In this document: positions 35,794 to 44,815 of the stretch, in pieces
Position numbering within the stretch: position 1 is the stretch's first letter
How the letters are laid out: each line of letters starts with the position of its first letter
From: Rhizobiaceae bacterium
GTDB taxonomy: Bacteria; Pseudomonadota; Alphaproteobacteria; Rhizobiales; Rhizobiaceae
Length of the DNA stretch: 64,000 bases
Assembly: GCA_028279875.1 (NCBI GenBank)
Contig: JANQMU010000118.1
Location: 103,180 to 167,179 of the forward strand
Direction: 5' to 3'
Position numbers and translations under genes: made by a program
Notes under the pieces: model-generated
Seen by the model: the letters and a program-made list of their open reading frames with translations, nothing else
Told to the model about the DNA's origin: nothing
Databases searched by the model: none

Positions 35794-35869
35794 ACCATAG
35801 GCCTCGGTCGTGGTGCTGTGGAAAGATCGCTGTGGCGCTTGACGAAAGCGCAGGGACCATTAGGTCAGA

Positions 35870-36310
35870 TTGATGACCTTGAATCTCGTCAAGCTGTGTG
35901 TCGGCGTGGATGCGGTGGAAGACCTGCAGGCCTTCATCGATTCCAGCCTGGCGGACAAGCGGCGGCGCGGTGTTGAGGTTATCCAGTTTCACACGACGCG
36001 AATGATCCCAAAACGTTCGGATGAACTCACCGACGGCGGTTCCCTGTATTGGGTCATCAAGGGCAACATCCAGGTGCGGCAGCACATCGAGGCGATTCGG
36101 CCCTTTACCGACACATCCGGCATTTCCAGATGCCGCATCGTGCTGGAGCCGCGCCTGATCATGACCGAATGGCAGCCGCGCCGGGCATTTCAGGGATGGC
36201 GCTATCTCACCGGCGCCGATGCGCCCAGTGACCTGCCGCGGGGCCGCACGGGTGTCTTTGCATTGCCCCCGGAACTGCGGCGCGAACTGGCCGACCTTGG
36301 GCTGCTTTGA
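35870..36310 (+). CDS. DUF1489 family protein
   Basis: A 146-residue DUF1489 protein, a family of unknown function found mainly in alphaproteobacteria. Landmarks are LNLVKLCVGVDAVEDLQ at the N-terminus, VIQFHTTRMIPKR, GGSLYWVIKGNIQVRQ, EPRLIMTEWQPRRAFQGWRYL (read in parts). No membrane segment or catalytic motif is obvious. ATG 35870 is followed at once by a second ATG (35873). It stands alone between sdaA and the VWA gene. Confidence 0.9.
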   Translation: MMTLNLVKLCVGVDAVEDLQAFIDSSLADKRRRGVEVIQFHTTRMIPKRSDELTDGGSLYWVIKGNIQVRQHIEAIRPFTDTSGISRCRIVLEPRLIMTEWQPRRAFQGWRYLTGADAPSDLPRGRTGVFALPPELRRELADLGLL

Positions 36311-36474
36311 AGCGGCGACACAAAAGCCGTGCTTCGCCACAATTTTTTCCGGCCGCTGCGCGATGCTTCAATTCTCGCTGCTGTGCACTAGATTCGTAAG
36401 ATCGTTTCCTATTCAATCTGCATGGGTTGCAATATGCGGATTTTCGAGGGCAGACTGAAAGTGAGGAGAAGTCC

Positions 36475-37209
36475 ATGCAAAGGCGTGATGTCACGGCGAA
36501 GCGCGGCTCTCGGCAAGTCGCGGACGGTACCGAAAAGCAATCCTCGAGCACCGATGTTGCCGATTTTCTGAATGCAGCCCGGTCAATCGCGCCGCAGGCG
36601 GATGGTACGGCCGGCCGGCTGGTGTTTGCGCTTGATGCCACCATGAGCCGGCAGCCGACCTGGGATGCCGCGTGCCGGCTGCAGGGCGAGATGTTCAATG
36701 CCGTCGGCAAAGCCGGAGGCCTGAATGTCCAACTGGTCTATTTTCGCGGGTTCGGCGAGTGCCGGGCCTCGCGCTGGGTCAGCGACACGACCCAGTTGCG
36801 CGATCTGATGACCCGCATCGACTGCCGGGGCGGACATACCCAGATCGGTAAGGTTCTCAAACATACCCGCGATGAAACGCTGCGCAAACCGGTCAGCGCT
36901 CTGGTCTATATCGGCGACGCCATGGAGGAGGACATCGATCGGCTGTGCCAGACCGCCGGCGAACTCGGCATGCGCAAGGTTCCCTGTTTCATGTTTCAGG
37001 AGGGCGGCGATCCGGCGGCGCAGACGGCGTTTCGTGAGATCGCCAGGCTTTCGTCAGGCGCCTATCTGCGGTTTGACGGCAGCGCCGCGGGGGCTCTGCT
37101 CAACCTTTTGAAGGCGGTCGCGGTCTATGCCTCCGGAGGGTTGCGGGCGCTGGAGCGGCACAGCAGCCGCGAGTCGCGTCTTTTGCTCGAGCAATTATCG
37201 GGAAGGTGA
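36475..37209 (+). CDS. VWA-domain-like protein
   Basis: A 244-residue soluble protein with a von Willebrand A-like fold: GRLVFALDATMSRQPTWDAA (about 42-61; DxTxS resembles a metal-site DxSxS), then NVQLVYFRGFGECRASRW, GHTQIGKVLKH and SALVYIGDAMEED. Function is unknown. ATG 36475 has AGGAG six bases upstream; the frame is open to 36427 without conservation. It is followed after 12 bases by a membrane J-domain gene, and this pair recurs in Hyphomicrobiales, which suggests a joint role in protein handling. Confidence 0.87.
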   Translation: MQRRDVTAKRGSRQVADGTEKQSSSTDVADFLNAARSIAPQADGTAGRLVFALDATMSRQPTWDAACRLQGEMFNAVGKAGGLNVQLVYFRGFGECRASRWVSDTTQLRDLMTRIDCRGGHTQIGKVLKHTRDETLRKPVSALVYIGDAMEEDIDRLCQTAGELGMRKVPCFMFQEGGDPAAQTAFREIARLSSGAYLRFDGSAAGALLNLLKAVAVYASGGLRALERHSSRESRLLLEQLSGR

Positions 37210-37221
37210 GACGGCAATAGC

Positions 37222-37917
37222 GTGGTCTTGATGTTTTACCTGGTGCTAGCGATTCTGGTGTTGGCCGGATTGTCCGTTGTCTTTGTCCGCATGGACCCGA
37301 GGCGGCTGGCAACGGTCATGCGCTATGTTGCGCCGGTGCTGCTGACCGGGTTCGGCATCGTCTTGACGCTGCTCGGCCGCGCCGGCATGGCCTTTGGACT
37401 GTTCGGGCTGGCGGCTATCCTGTTCGGCCGCGCCCGGGCCCGTTCCAACAGCACCGTCAGTCCAAACCAGACATCGCATGTGCGCACGGCGGCGCTGGAG
37501 ATGGAACTGGATCTCGATACCGGAGCGATGAACGGTCTTGTGCTGGCCGGCCGCTTCGAGGGCCGGCAGCTGGACGACATGAATGACGGGGAGCTGGTGT
37601 CGCTTTACAATGAGCTGATGCAGGATGCGGAGAGCCGGCAGGTCCTAGAGGCGTATCTTGACCGGCGTATACCCACTTGGCGAGACAGCTTTGATACGCA
37701 CGCGGACGACGGGCTGGGTGCTGCGCCAGCTTCGGGCCCCGTGAGCGAGGAGGAAGCCTACGAGATCCTTGGTCTTTCGGCTGGTGCGTCCGAGGCGGAA
37801 ATCCGCGAGGCGCATCGCCGCCTGATGAAACGCGTGCATCCCGATGCCGGCGGCTCGGTCTTTCTGGCGACTCGCATTAATGAGGCCAAGGATGTCTTGC
37901 TGAGTCGTCGTCATTGA
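37222..37917 (+). CDS. membrane-anchored J-domain protein
   Basis: A 231-residue protein with two N-terminal hydrophobic segments (about residues 4-22 and 37-66) and a C-terminal J domain (about 176-231). The J domain has EEEAYEILGLSAGASEAEIREAHRRLMKRVHPDAGG (read in parts), including the HPD tripeptide that stimulates DnaK. The middle contains DMNDGELVSLYNELMQDAESRQVLEAYLDRR (read in parts). It is probably a DnaK co-chaperone placed at the inner membrane. The GTG at 37222 and the ATG at 37231 are both possible starts. It lies 12 bases after the VWA gene. Confidence 0.87.
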   Translation: MVLMFYLVLAILVLAGLSVVFVRMDPRRLATVMRYVAPVLLTGFGIVLTLLGRAGMAFGLFGLAAILFGRARARSNSTVSPNQTSHVRTAALEMELDLDTGAMNGLVLAGRFEGRQLDDMNDGELVSLYNELMQDAESRQVLEAYLDRRIPTWRDSFDTHADDGLGAAPASGPVSEEEAYEILGLSAGASEAEIREAHRRLMKRVHPDAGGSVFLATRINEAKDVLLSRRH

Positions 37918-37990
37918 ATTATCCCCACTACAAAAAACAGACGAAGAGGATGCAATTGCCGGCTGGCGCCGACATTCGTTCTCGGTCACA

Positions 37991-39415
37991 TCATTGCTGC
38001 GTTGCCCAGCAGCCATATCCCTTTTTCTTCAGCGCCTTGCAGGCGTTCCAGGCCTGTGATTTCCCGGAGAACCCGGCAAAACGCGCCCTGTGCAGTTGTT
38101 CGCCGTTGCGATGGGTCACCACCGTGAACGGTTCGGCGTCCGACATGATGCCGCCGGTTTTGGCCTTGGCTTCCGAAAGCAGGCTCTCAGCCGCCTCGCG
38201 GCTCGGCGATGCGCCGATCTGAACGACCCATCCGGTCGGCAGGCCGGTGCTCGATGTCACGATATTGTCGACCGGCGGCTCGAGGTTGGCGGTCCGGTCT
38301 CCGGCGCCGATATCGACCTTGGGACGGGGAGCGGGGGTTGCCACGGCGCGCTGTTTCTTCAGGCCGTTGATCAGCGCCTGTTTGCCGATGATCGGCCGTC
38401 CCACCGGAATCGGGAACGCCGAAGTCTTTTCCGGTTGCGCATAGGCGAGCGCGACACGAACCTCGTTGAAATCCCGGAAATTCGGAATAGGACCGGATTT
38501 CGGCAGCGCCACACGGGTGCCGGTTGCCGGAGCCCTGGCGATCAGATTGCCCTTGCCACGCCGCGATGCTTTCGGCAGATAGCGGCCGACGAGCTTCTTC
38601 ATCTGCGCATTGCGGCTGGCACCGGTCTTGCCGCCCATAACGACGGCGACAATGCTGCGGCCGTCCTTGCGCACCGAGGTCACCAGATTGAATCCGGATG
38701 CGCGAATATATCCGGTCTTGATGCCATCGACGCCCTGGACGGTGCCTAGCAGCCGGTTGTGATTGCCGAACCGCGTTTTGCCGTATTTGAAGCTGCGGGC
38801 GGAAAAATAGTGATAGTGATGCGGGAAGTGTTCGCGAAGCGCCAATCCGAGGCGGGCCATGTCCCGGGCGGTGGTCTTCTGGCGTGAATTCGGCAGGCCG
38901 TGGGCGTTGCGGAAGGTTGTCTTGCTCATCCGCATGGCGCGCGCCTTGCGGGTCATCTGCTTGGCGAAATTGGCCTCCGTGCCGCCGAGATGCTCAGCGA
39001 CGGCGGTCGCAACATCGTTTGCCGATTTGGTCACCAGCGCATAGATGGCCTGCTCGACGGAGACGGTCTGACCGGCCCGCACACCCAGCTTGGACGGCTG
39101 CTCGGCGGCGGCGTTCTTCGAGATGCGGATGCGGGTCTTTTTGGTGACGCGGCCGGTGTCTATCGCCTCGAATATCATATACAGCGTCATCATCTTGGTC
39201 AGAGATGCCGGATAGCGGTGTGAATCGGCGCCCGACGCGTAGAGCGTCTTGCCGGTCTTGGCATCGATGACGATGCCGGCATATTTCGAGTTGGCGCTGG
39301 CCGTGCTTGCCAGCGATGCGAGGATCAGGCCGATGAAGAAAAGGTGAAGCAGGGCCTTGAAATGTCCGGGCCAGGGGAGGGCGTTACTGTGACAGCCTGA
39401 CGACGCTTTGTTCAC
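37991..39415 (-). CDS. D-alanyl-D-alanine carboxypeptidase with SPOR domain
   Basis: A low-molecular-weight penicillin-binding protein that trims the terminal D-Ala of peptidoglycan stem peptides. The 474-residue protein has a signal peptide (about 1-41), SxxK motif S71-K74 (PASLTKMM), SxN S131-A-N133 and KTG K233-T-G (GIKTGYI). A Pro-rich linker leads to a C-terminal SPOR domain (about 393-474, GWVVQIGASPSREAAESLL read in parts) that binds denuded septal glycan, suggesting septal placement. The GTG at 39415 is the start; the frame shows no ATG in a suitable position. Confidence 0.94.
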   Translation of the reverse strand: MNKASSGCHSNALPWPGHFKALLHLFFIGLILASLASTASANSKYAGIVIDAKTGKTLYASGADSHRYPASLTKMMTLYMIFEAIDTGRVTKKTRIRISKNAAAEQPSKLGVRAGQTVSVEQAIYALVTKSANDVATAVAEHLGGTEANFAKQMTRKARAMRMSKTTFRNAHGLPNSRQKTTARDMARLGLALREHFPHHYHYFSARSFKYGKTRFGNHNRLLGTVQGVDGIKTGYIRASGFNLVTSVRKDGRSIVAVVMGGKTGASRNAQMKKLVGRYLPKASRRGKGNLIARAPATGTRVALPKSGPIPNFRDFNEVRVALAYAQPEKTSAFPIPVGRPIIGKQALINGLKKQRAVATPAPRPKVDIGAGDRTANLEPPVDNIVTSSTGLPTGWVVQIGASPSREAAESLLSEAKAKTGGIMSDAEPFTVVTHRNGEQLHRARFAGFSGKSQAWNACKALKKKGYGCWATQQ

Positions 39416-39601
39416 TGTGTTGGTCCAATCAATCTACGCACAACGGTCAATCGATAGCGCCGCCGACATGGCCGCGTTTCGCGCGAGGTTAGCCAGACTG
39501 CGTTACCAATCCGTTTATGGTTTCCGAATTCTTGCCGGAAATGTGCAATTTTTCTGTTTGGACAGGTGAGAGGCCGTCTTGAAGGTCCTCGGAGGTATTG
39601 T

Positions 39602-39613
39602 TGCAATGCACAA
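39602..39613 (+). promoter_or_regulatory. PhaR-type box 1 upstream of phasin promoter
   Basis: TGCAATGCACAA agrees with the rhizobial PhaR motif TGCRNYGCASMA at all twelve positions. It lies six bases before the -35. PhaR represses phasin genes until PHB is available to titrate it. Confidence 0.6.
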
Positions 39614-39619
39614 GTAATA

Positions 39620-39647
39620 TTGACAATTATGTTGCATTGCATATAAA
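39620..39647 (+). promoter_or_regulatory. phasin gene promoter with PhaR-type box 2 in the spacer
   Basis: A perfect -35 TTGACA (39620-39625) and -10 TATAAA (39642-39647) with a 16-base spacer. The spacer holds TGTTGCATTGCA (39630-39641), whose complement TGCAATGCAACA matches the PhaR motif at eleven of twelve positions. A repressor here would block RNA polymerase directly. Confidence 0.7.
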
Positions 39648-39726
39648 TGGTCGGCACGGATCGGGCACGATCAGCGATGTCCCGTCCGCCCCCGACCCCA
39701 ACCCATTGCAACAACAGGATATCGAG

Positions 39727-40089
39727 ATGTTTTCCTTCGATGACGCCAGCAAATATGGCAAGGATGCCATGGACAACATGCTGAAGAGCTACTCCGCCCT
39801 CGCGCAGGGAATGCAGACGTTCACAACCGAGGCTTCGGACTACTCAAAGAAATCCTATGAGGACAATGCCAAGGTGCTGGAACAGCTGGTTGCCGCCAAG
39901 TCCTTTGAAAAGGCCTTTGAAATCCAGAGCGACTATGCGAAGGCCGCCTATGAAGGTTTTGTCGCGCAGGCCACAAAGATGAGTGAAATCTGCGCCAACA
40001 CCGCCCGTGACGCATACAAGCCCATCGAGGCGGCTGTCACTCCGGCCGCGCCCGCCGCTCCGGCAGCACCGGCCAAGAAGGCCGCCTGA
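39727..40089 (+). CDS. phasin family protein
   Basis: A 120-residue granule-coat protein that binds polyhydroxybutyrate. It has the phasin domain: DASKYGKDAMDNMLKSYSALAQGMQ (read in parts) and SFEKAFEIQSDYAKAAYEGFVAQATKM (read in parts), mostly amphipathic helix. A short Ala/Pro-rich tail ends in KKAA. ATG 39727 has AGGA seven bases upstream. The upstream promoter carries two PhaR-type boxes, so expression probably follows PHB synthesis. An intrinsic terminator lies 38 bases downstream. Confidence 0.93.
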   Translation: MFSFDDASKYGKDAMDNMLKSYSALAQGMQTFTTEASDYSKKSYEDNAKVLEQLVAAKSFEKAFEIQSDYAKAAYEGFVAQATKMSEICANTARDAYKPIEAAVTPAAPAAPAAPAKKAA

Positions 40090-40127
40090 TCAGATACGGC
40101 CAGCCGAACGGTTGCCCGAATTACCGG

Positions 40128-40157
40128 CCCGGTTGCCTCAGGCAGCCGGGTCTTTTT
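40128..40157 (+). terminator. intrinsic terminator after the phasin gene
   Basis: CCCGGTTGCC (40128-40137) pairs with GGCAGCCGGG (40141-40150), ten base pairs with one G-U and loop TCA, followed by TCTTTTT. It lies 38 bases after the phasin stop. The remaining 231 bases before clpS show no gene and presumably hold its promoter. Confidence 0.85.
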
Positions 40158-40388
40158 GTGTGTTCGGCGTTGCCACGGTTTTGAAATCGGACCATTGCGG
40201 GACGGCGGATTGCCGCGGGGACGGCGTGATCTTTCTTTCAGTCGATTCCTCTACGAAAGGGGGCTTTATCAGCGTCGGTCAAGGGCTTAAAATCAAACAA
40301 AAGCGACCTAGATTAGGGTAGACTGCAGACGGTGGCGTGATCGCGGTCCAAAAAACGACCGGAAACAGGAAACGGGATAAGGGACATA

Positions 40389-40751
40389 ATGATTGCTGAG
40401 CCTATATGGGCAAGTGCAGACGGCGACGACGGCGAAAACGATGGGGACGGTAACAGCAATGGCGTCTCCGTTATCACGCGCACTCAAAAAAAGCTGAAGA
40501 AGCCGAGTCTGTACCGGGTGTTGATTTTGAACGATGATTACACACCCATGGAGTTTGTTGTGCATGTTCTGGAACGCTTTTTCCAGAAAGACAGAGAGGC
40601 CGCAACGCGGATCATGTTGCATGTCCATAACCACGGTGTCGGTGAATGCGGAGTCTTTACCTATGAGGTGGCGGAAACCAAAGTCACCCAGGTCATGGAT
40701 TTCGCCCGGCAGAACCAACATCCGCTGCAATGCGTGATGGAAAAAAAATGA
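40389..40751 (+). CDS. clpS: ATP-dependent Clp protease adaptor ClpS
   Basis: ClpS delivers N-degron substrates to ClpAP. The 120-residue protein has an acidic N-terminal extension (residues 8-25) and the ClpS core: SLYRVLILNDDYTPMEFV with the substrate-contact NDD, RIMLHVHNHGVGECG with the conserved His, and YEVAETKVTQV. GGGA precedes ATG 40389. It is followed after ten bases by clpA. Confidence 0.96.
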   Translation: MIAEPIWASADGDDGENDGDGNSNGVSVITRTQKKLKKPSLYRVLILNDDYTPMEFVVHVLERFFQKDREAATRIMLHVHNHGVGECGVFTYEVAETKVTQVMDFARQNQHPLQCVMEKK

Positions 40752-40761
40752 GGATCTAATC

Positions 40762-43263
40762 GTGCCGACATTTTCTCCCAGCCTTGAAAAGGCGCTGCAT
40801 CAGGCACTGACATTCGCCAATGACCGGCATCACGAATATGCCACGCTCGAGCATCTGCTGCTGGCGCTGATGGACGATTCGGACGCCGCCGCGGTCATGC
40901 GGGCCTGCGGTGTCGATCTCGACGCGCTCCGGTCTACCGTCACCGAATATATCGACAATGAACTTCACAACCTTGTCACCGGCTATGACGAGGATTCCAA
41001 GCCGACCTCCGGTTTTCAGCGGGTGATCCAGCGGGCGGTGATCCATGTGCAGTCGTCGGGCCGCGACGAGGTGACCGGCGCCAATGTGCTGGTTGCCATC
41101 TTCGCCGAGCGCGAGAGCCATGCCGCCTATTTCCTGCAGGAGCAGGAAATGACCCGCTACGATGCCGTCAATTTCATTTCCCACGGCATTTCGAAACGCC
41201 CCGGAATTTCGGAGAGCCGACCGGTGCGCGGCGTCGAGGAGTCGGAGGCCGACAGTCCGTCGACGCCATCCGACGGCGAGGACGGCAGCAAGCCCAAGAA
41301 CCAGGATGCCCTGACCGCCTATTGCATCAATCTCAACCAGAAGGCGCTGGACGGCAAGGTCGATCCGCTGATCGGACGCGAGAAGGAGGTCAACCGGACC
41401 ATCCAGATCCTGTGCCGACGGTCGAAGAACAATCCGCTCTATGTCGGGGACCCCGGTGTCGGAAAGACCGCCATTGCCGAGGGCCTGGCCCGGCGCATCA
41501 CCAATGGCGACGTGCCGGAGGTGTTGCTCGATGCAATGATCTTCGCGCTCGACATGGGGGCGCTGCTGGCGGGAACCCGTTATCGCGGTGATTTCGAAGA
41601 ACGCCTGAAACAGGTGGTCAAGGAACTGGAGGACATGCCGGGTGCGGTCCTGTTCATCGACGAGATCCACACGGTGATCGGCGCCGGTGCGACGTCGGGC
41701 GGTGCGATGGATGCGTCCAATCTCTTGAAACCGGCTTTGTCGAGCGGCGCGATCCGCTGCATCGGTTCGACCACCTACAAGGAATTTCGCCAGTTTTTTG
41801 AAAAGGATCGCGCGCTGGTGCGCCGGTTCCAGAAAATCGACGTCAATGAGCCGAGCATCGACGATACGGTGGAGATCCTCAAGGGCCTCAGGCCCTATTA
41901 CGAGGATTACCACAATGTCAAATACAGCAATGATGCGATCAAGACCGCCGTCGAACTGTCGGCGCGCTATATCAACGACCGCAAATTGCCGGACAAGGCG
42001 ATCGATGTGATCGACGAGACCGGCGCCTCGCAGATGCTGGTCGAGGAAAGCAAGCGGCGCAAGACCATCACCGAAAAGGAGATCGAGGAGACAATCGCGT
42101 CGATGGCGCGCATCCCGGCGAAATCGGTCTCCAAGGACGACAAGCAGGTGCTGGCCAATCTCGACAAGCAGTTGCGTTCGGTCGTCTATGGACAGGATAC
42201 CGCCATTTCGGCCTTGGCATCGGCGATCAAACTGGCGCGGGCCGGGCTGCGCGAACCCGACAAACCGATCGGCAGTTATCTGTTCTCCGGTCCGACGGGT
42301 GTCGGCAAAACGGAAGTTGCCCGGCAGCTTGCCAGTGCGCTCGGCGTCGAATTGCTGCGCTTCGACATGTCGGAATATATGGAGCGCCACACCGTTTCGC
42401 GGCTGCTCGGCGCGCCGCCCGGATATGTCGGATTCGACCAGGGTGGCCTGCTGACCGACGGCGTCGACCAGCATCCGCATTGCGTGCTGCTTCTCGACGA
42501 GATCGAGAAGGCCCATCCGGACCTGTTCAACATCCTGCTGCAGGTCATGGATCACGGCAAGCTGACCGATCACAATGGCAAGCAGATCGATTTCAGGAAC
42601 GTTATCCTGATCATGACGACCAATGCGGGGGCGGCGGATCTCGCCAAACCGGCGATCGGGTTCGGTTCGTCGAAGCGCGAAGGCGACGACATGGAGGCGA
42701 TCAACCGGATGTTCTCTCCGGAGTTCCGCAACCGGCTCGACGCCATCATTGCCTTCGGGTCGCTGCCGACGCCGGTCATTCATCAGGTGGTGCAGAAATT
42801 CGTCATGCAGTTGGAGGCGCAGCTTGCCGAGCGCGGCGTGACCTTCGATCTCACCAAGGAGGCGGTCGCCTGGCTGGCCGACAAGGGCTATGACGAGCGC
42901 ATGGGCGCGCGGCCGCTGGCGCGCGTTATCCAGGAACACATCAAGAAGCAGCTTGCTGACGAGGTCCTGTTCGGAAAGCTCAAAAAGGGCGGCACGGTCA
43001 AGGTCACCGTCGCCAAGGGCAAGGATGGCGAGAGCACGCTGAAGCTGGAGGCCATTCCCGACAAGGCGCCGGCCAAGCCGAAGAAACAGCCGGCGACGCG
43101 CAAGAAGCCCGCGGCGCGGGCGAAGGCGGCAACGGCCGAGGCACCAAAGCCGGAGATCAAATCCGGTCCGTCGGCACCCCCCGCGGCCGAGCCCCCGGTC
43201 AAGCCGGCCAAAAAGACACGGCCCCGCGGCAGCGCGGTGCCCAAAGTGCCACGAAGGAAATAG
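40762..43263 (+). CDS. clpA: ATP-dependent Clp protease ATP-binding subunit ClpA
   Basis: The unfoldase of ClpAP. The 833-residue protein has the N-terminal repeat domain (residues 1-145), AAA1 with Walker A GDPGVGKT (229-236), AAA2 with Walker A GPTGVGKT (about 511-518), and the ClpP-docking IGF tripeptide (PAIGFGSS). After the usual C-terminus there is a tail of about 70 residues rich in Lys, Ala and Pro (from about 764). The start is GTG 40762, with GAGG upstream. It is coupled to clpS before it and to a HEAT-like gene after it. Confidence 0.96.
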   Translation: MPTFSPSLEKALHQALTFANDRHHEYATLEHLLLALMDDSDAAAVMRACGVDLDALRSTVTEYIDNELHNLVTGYDEDSKPTSGFQRVIQRAVIHVQSSGRDEVTGANVLVAIFAERESHAAYFLQEQEMTRYDAVNFISHGISKRPGISESRPVRGVEESEADSPSTPSDGEDGSKPKNQDALTAYCINLNQKALDGKVDPLIGREKEVNRTIQILCRRSKNNPLYVGDPGVGKTAIAEGLARRITNGDVPEVLLDAMIFALDMGALLAGTRYRGDFEERLKQVVKELEDMPGAVLFIDEIHTVIGAGATSGGAMDASNLLKPALSSGAIRCIGSTTYKEFRQFFEKDRALVRRFQKIDVNEPSIDDTVEILKGLRPYYEDYHNVKYSNDAIKTAVELSARYINDRKLPDKAIDVIDETGASQMLVEESKRRKTITEKEIEETIASMARIPAKSVSKDDKQVLANLDKQLRSVVYGQDTAISALASAIKLARAGLREPDKPIGSYLFSGPTGVGKTEVARQLASALGVELLRFDMSEYMERHTVSRLLGAPPGYVGFDQGGLLTDGVDQHPHCVLLLDEIEKAHPDLFNILLQVMDHGKLTDHNGKQIDFRNVILIMTTNAGAADLAKPAIGFGSSKREGDDMEAINRMFSPEFRNRLDAIIAFGSLPTPVIHQVVQKFVMQLEAQLAERGVTFDLTKEAVAWLADKGYDERMGARPLARVIQEHIKKQLADEVLFGKLKKGGTVKVTVAKGKDGESTLKLEAIPDKAPAKPKKQPATRKKPAARAKAATAEAPKPEIKSGPSAPPAAEPPVKPAKKTRPRGSAVPKVPRRK

Positions 43264-43799
43264 TGGCCGGGTCCGACTGGCTGCGCGATCGCCTTGCCGA
43301 AGGCGATCGCCGGGTTCCCGGTGCCGCCGGGACGGTGGCTGACGGTGTCCTTTCGGACAATACCCTGCTGGCCGATCTGGTTGCGCTTCTGGATGATGAT
43401 GATCCGGTCATCGTCTCCCATGCGGCCCATGCGGCCATGCAGGTTTCGTCGCGAAATCCGGCGCTTTTCGATCCCTTTGTCGACCGTCTCGTCGCGCTTC
43501 TGCAGGCCCTGAAGCAATGGGAGCTGGGCGAACAACTGCCGAAGATCCTGGTTCGCTGCAGCCTGACCGAAGAGCAGGCGCGCCGGATCAGCGATATCCT
43601 GCTGGTCAATCTGGAAAGCCGGTTCAATATCGTGGCCGCCTGTTCCCTCCAGGGCCTTGTCGATCTTACTGCCGATGGCCGTCTCGATCGGGCGGTGGGC
43701 GAGGATGCGCTGGACCGCGCCCTGGCATCGCCGCGCAAGGCTCTTTCGGCCCGGGCGCGAAGATTGCGGGCAAGGCTGGGTGCGTCTCCGCCACGGTGA
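43263..43799 (+). CDS. HEAT-like alpha-helical protein downstream of clpA
   Basis: A 178-residue alpha-helical protein with no family I recognise. It reads like HEAT-type helical pairs: LLADLVALLDDDDPVIVSHAAHAAMQ (read in parts), then RISDILLVNLESRFNIVAACSLQGLVDL (read in parts). The C-terminus is basic (RKALSARARRLRARL). The start is GTG 43263, overlapping the clpA stop by one base (TAGTG), so it is probably translated with clpA. A role with ClpA is a guess from position. Confidence 0.75.
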   Translation: MAGSDWLRDRLAEGDRRVPGAAGTVADGVLSDNTLLADLVALLDDDDPVIVSHAAHAAMQVSSRNPALFDPFVDRLVALLQALKQWELGEQLPKILVRCSLTEEQARRISDILLVNLESRFNIVAACSLQGLVDLTADGRLDRAVGEDALDRALASPRKALSARARRLRARLGASPPR

Positions 43800-43874
43800 C
43801 GTCGGCGATCCGGTATTGCTTTTTGAATGCCATTTGTGTCAGGTGCGGGCTTGCTGTCTTCACGAGGTCGCATC

Positions 43875-44792
43875 GTGGCCACCGCCGAGTTGATTACGTC
43901 CGATGCCGTTGGTTACCGCCGGGGAATCCTGCTGGTCCTGGCGGCCGGGGTCGTCTGGTCGACCGTCGGTCTGGGCATTCGTTTGATCGAAGACGCAAGC
44001 GTCTGGCAAATCCTGTTTTATCGGTCCTTGAGCCTGACACCGTTTCTGTTTCTGGTGCTGTGGATCCGCTCCGACGGACAGCCGATCAGGACCATACGCA
44101 GCGCCGGCCGGGCTTCAGTCGTGGCCGGATGCGCGCTGATCCTGGCCTATGCCGGCGGCATTTTCTCCATCCAGACGACATCCGTCGCGAGCGCCCTGCT
44201 GCTTTTTGCGTCCGCGCCGTTCATGGCGGCGATCCTCGGACGGATTGTCCTTGGCGAAACGATCCGCCGGGCAACTGCGGTCGCCATCCTGTTTGCCGTT
44301 GCCGGCGTTGCGATCATGGTGGCGGACGGGTTTTCATCAGGGCACATGGTCGGAAACCTCGCAGCTCTCGGCTCCGCGCTGGGATTTGCGGTTTTCACGG
44401 TGGCGCTGCGACGGGGAAGGGCGCAGGACATGCTGCCCTCGGTGTTTCTTTCGGGCGTGTTCGGCATTGCACTTTCAGCGCTTGTCTGCCTGTCGCTCGG
44501 CTTGTCCTTCACTCTTTCGGTCCAGGATACATCCGTGGCCCTTGCGATGGGCGTTTTCCAGATCGGTGCCGGCCTGGTGCTGTTTACCATCGGCTCCAAA
44601 AGGGTGCCGGCGGCCGAGTTGACGCTCCTGTCCATGGGCGAAGTGCTGCTCGGGCCGTTCTGGGTGTGGCTGTTTCTGGGGGAAACCGCGACCGGCAATA
44701 CGGTGCTTGGCGGACTGGTGCTGCTTGCGGCGATCGCCGGCAATGCGTTGTCAGGGCTGCGACGCAAACCGCCGATCGTGCCGGCGCCCTGA
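43875..44792 (+). CDS. EamA/DMT family transporter
   Basis: A 305-residue drug/metabolite transporter with about ten membrane helices in two EamA repeats (about residues 15-140 and 155-295). Repeat features are GVVWSTVGLGIRL and GEVLLGPFWVWLFLGE. Substrate is unknown; these usually export amino acids or metabolites. I chose GTG 43875 because GAGG lies seven bases upstream; the frame opens at ATG 43827, which has no ribosome site. It is convergent with the patatin gene, 23 bases apart. Confidence 0.88.
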   Translation: MATAELITSDAVGYRRGILLVLAAGVVWSTVGLGIRLIEDASVWQILFYRSLSLTPFLFLVLWIRSDGQPIRTIRSAGRASVVAGCALILAYAGGIFSIQTTSVASALLLFASAPFMAAILGRIVLGETIRRATAVAILFAVAGVAIMVADGFSSGHMVGNLAALGSALGFAVFTVALRRGRAQDMLPSVFLSGVFGIALSALVCLSLGLSFTLSVQDTSVALAMGVFQIGAGLVLFTIGSKRVPAAELTLLSMGEVLLGPFWVWLFLGETATGNTVLGGLVLLAAIAGNALSGLRRKPPIVPAP

Positions 44793-44815
44793 AGCGTGTT
44801 TCGCCTGACTTTACT

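Noticed and set aside
40756..42939. 727-residue open frame antisense to clpA
   Set aside because: Shadow of a GC-rich gene: composition is Arg/His/Asp-rich, there is no family sequence, and clpA is certain on the other strand.
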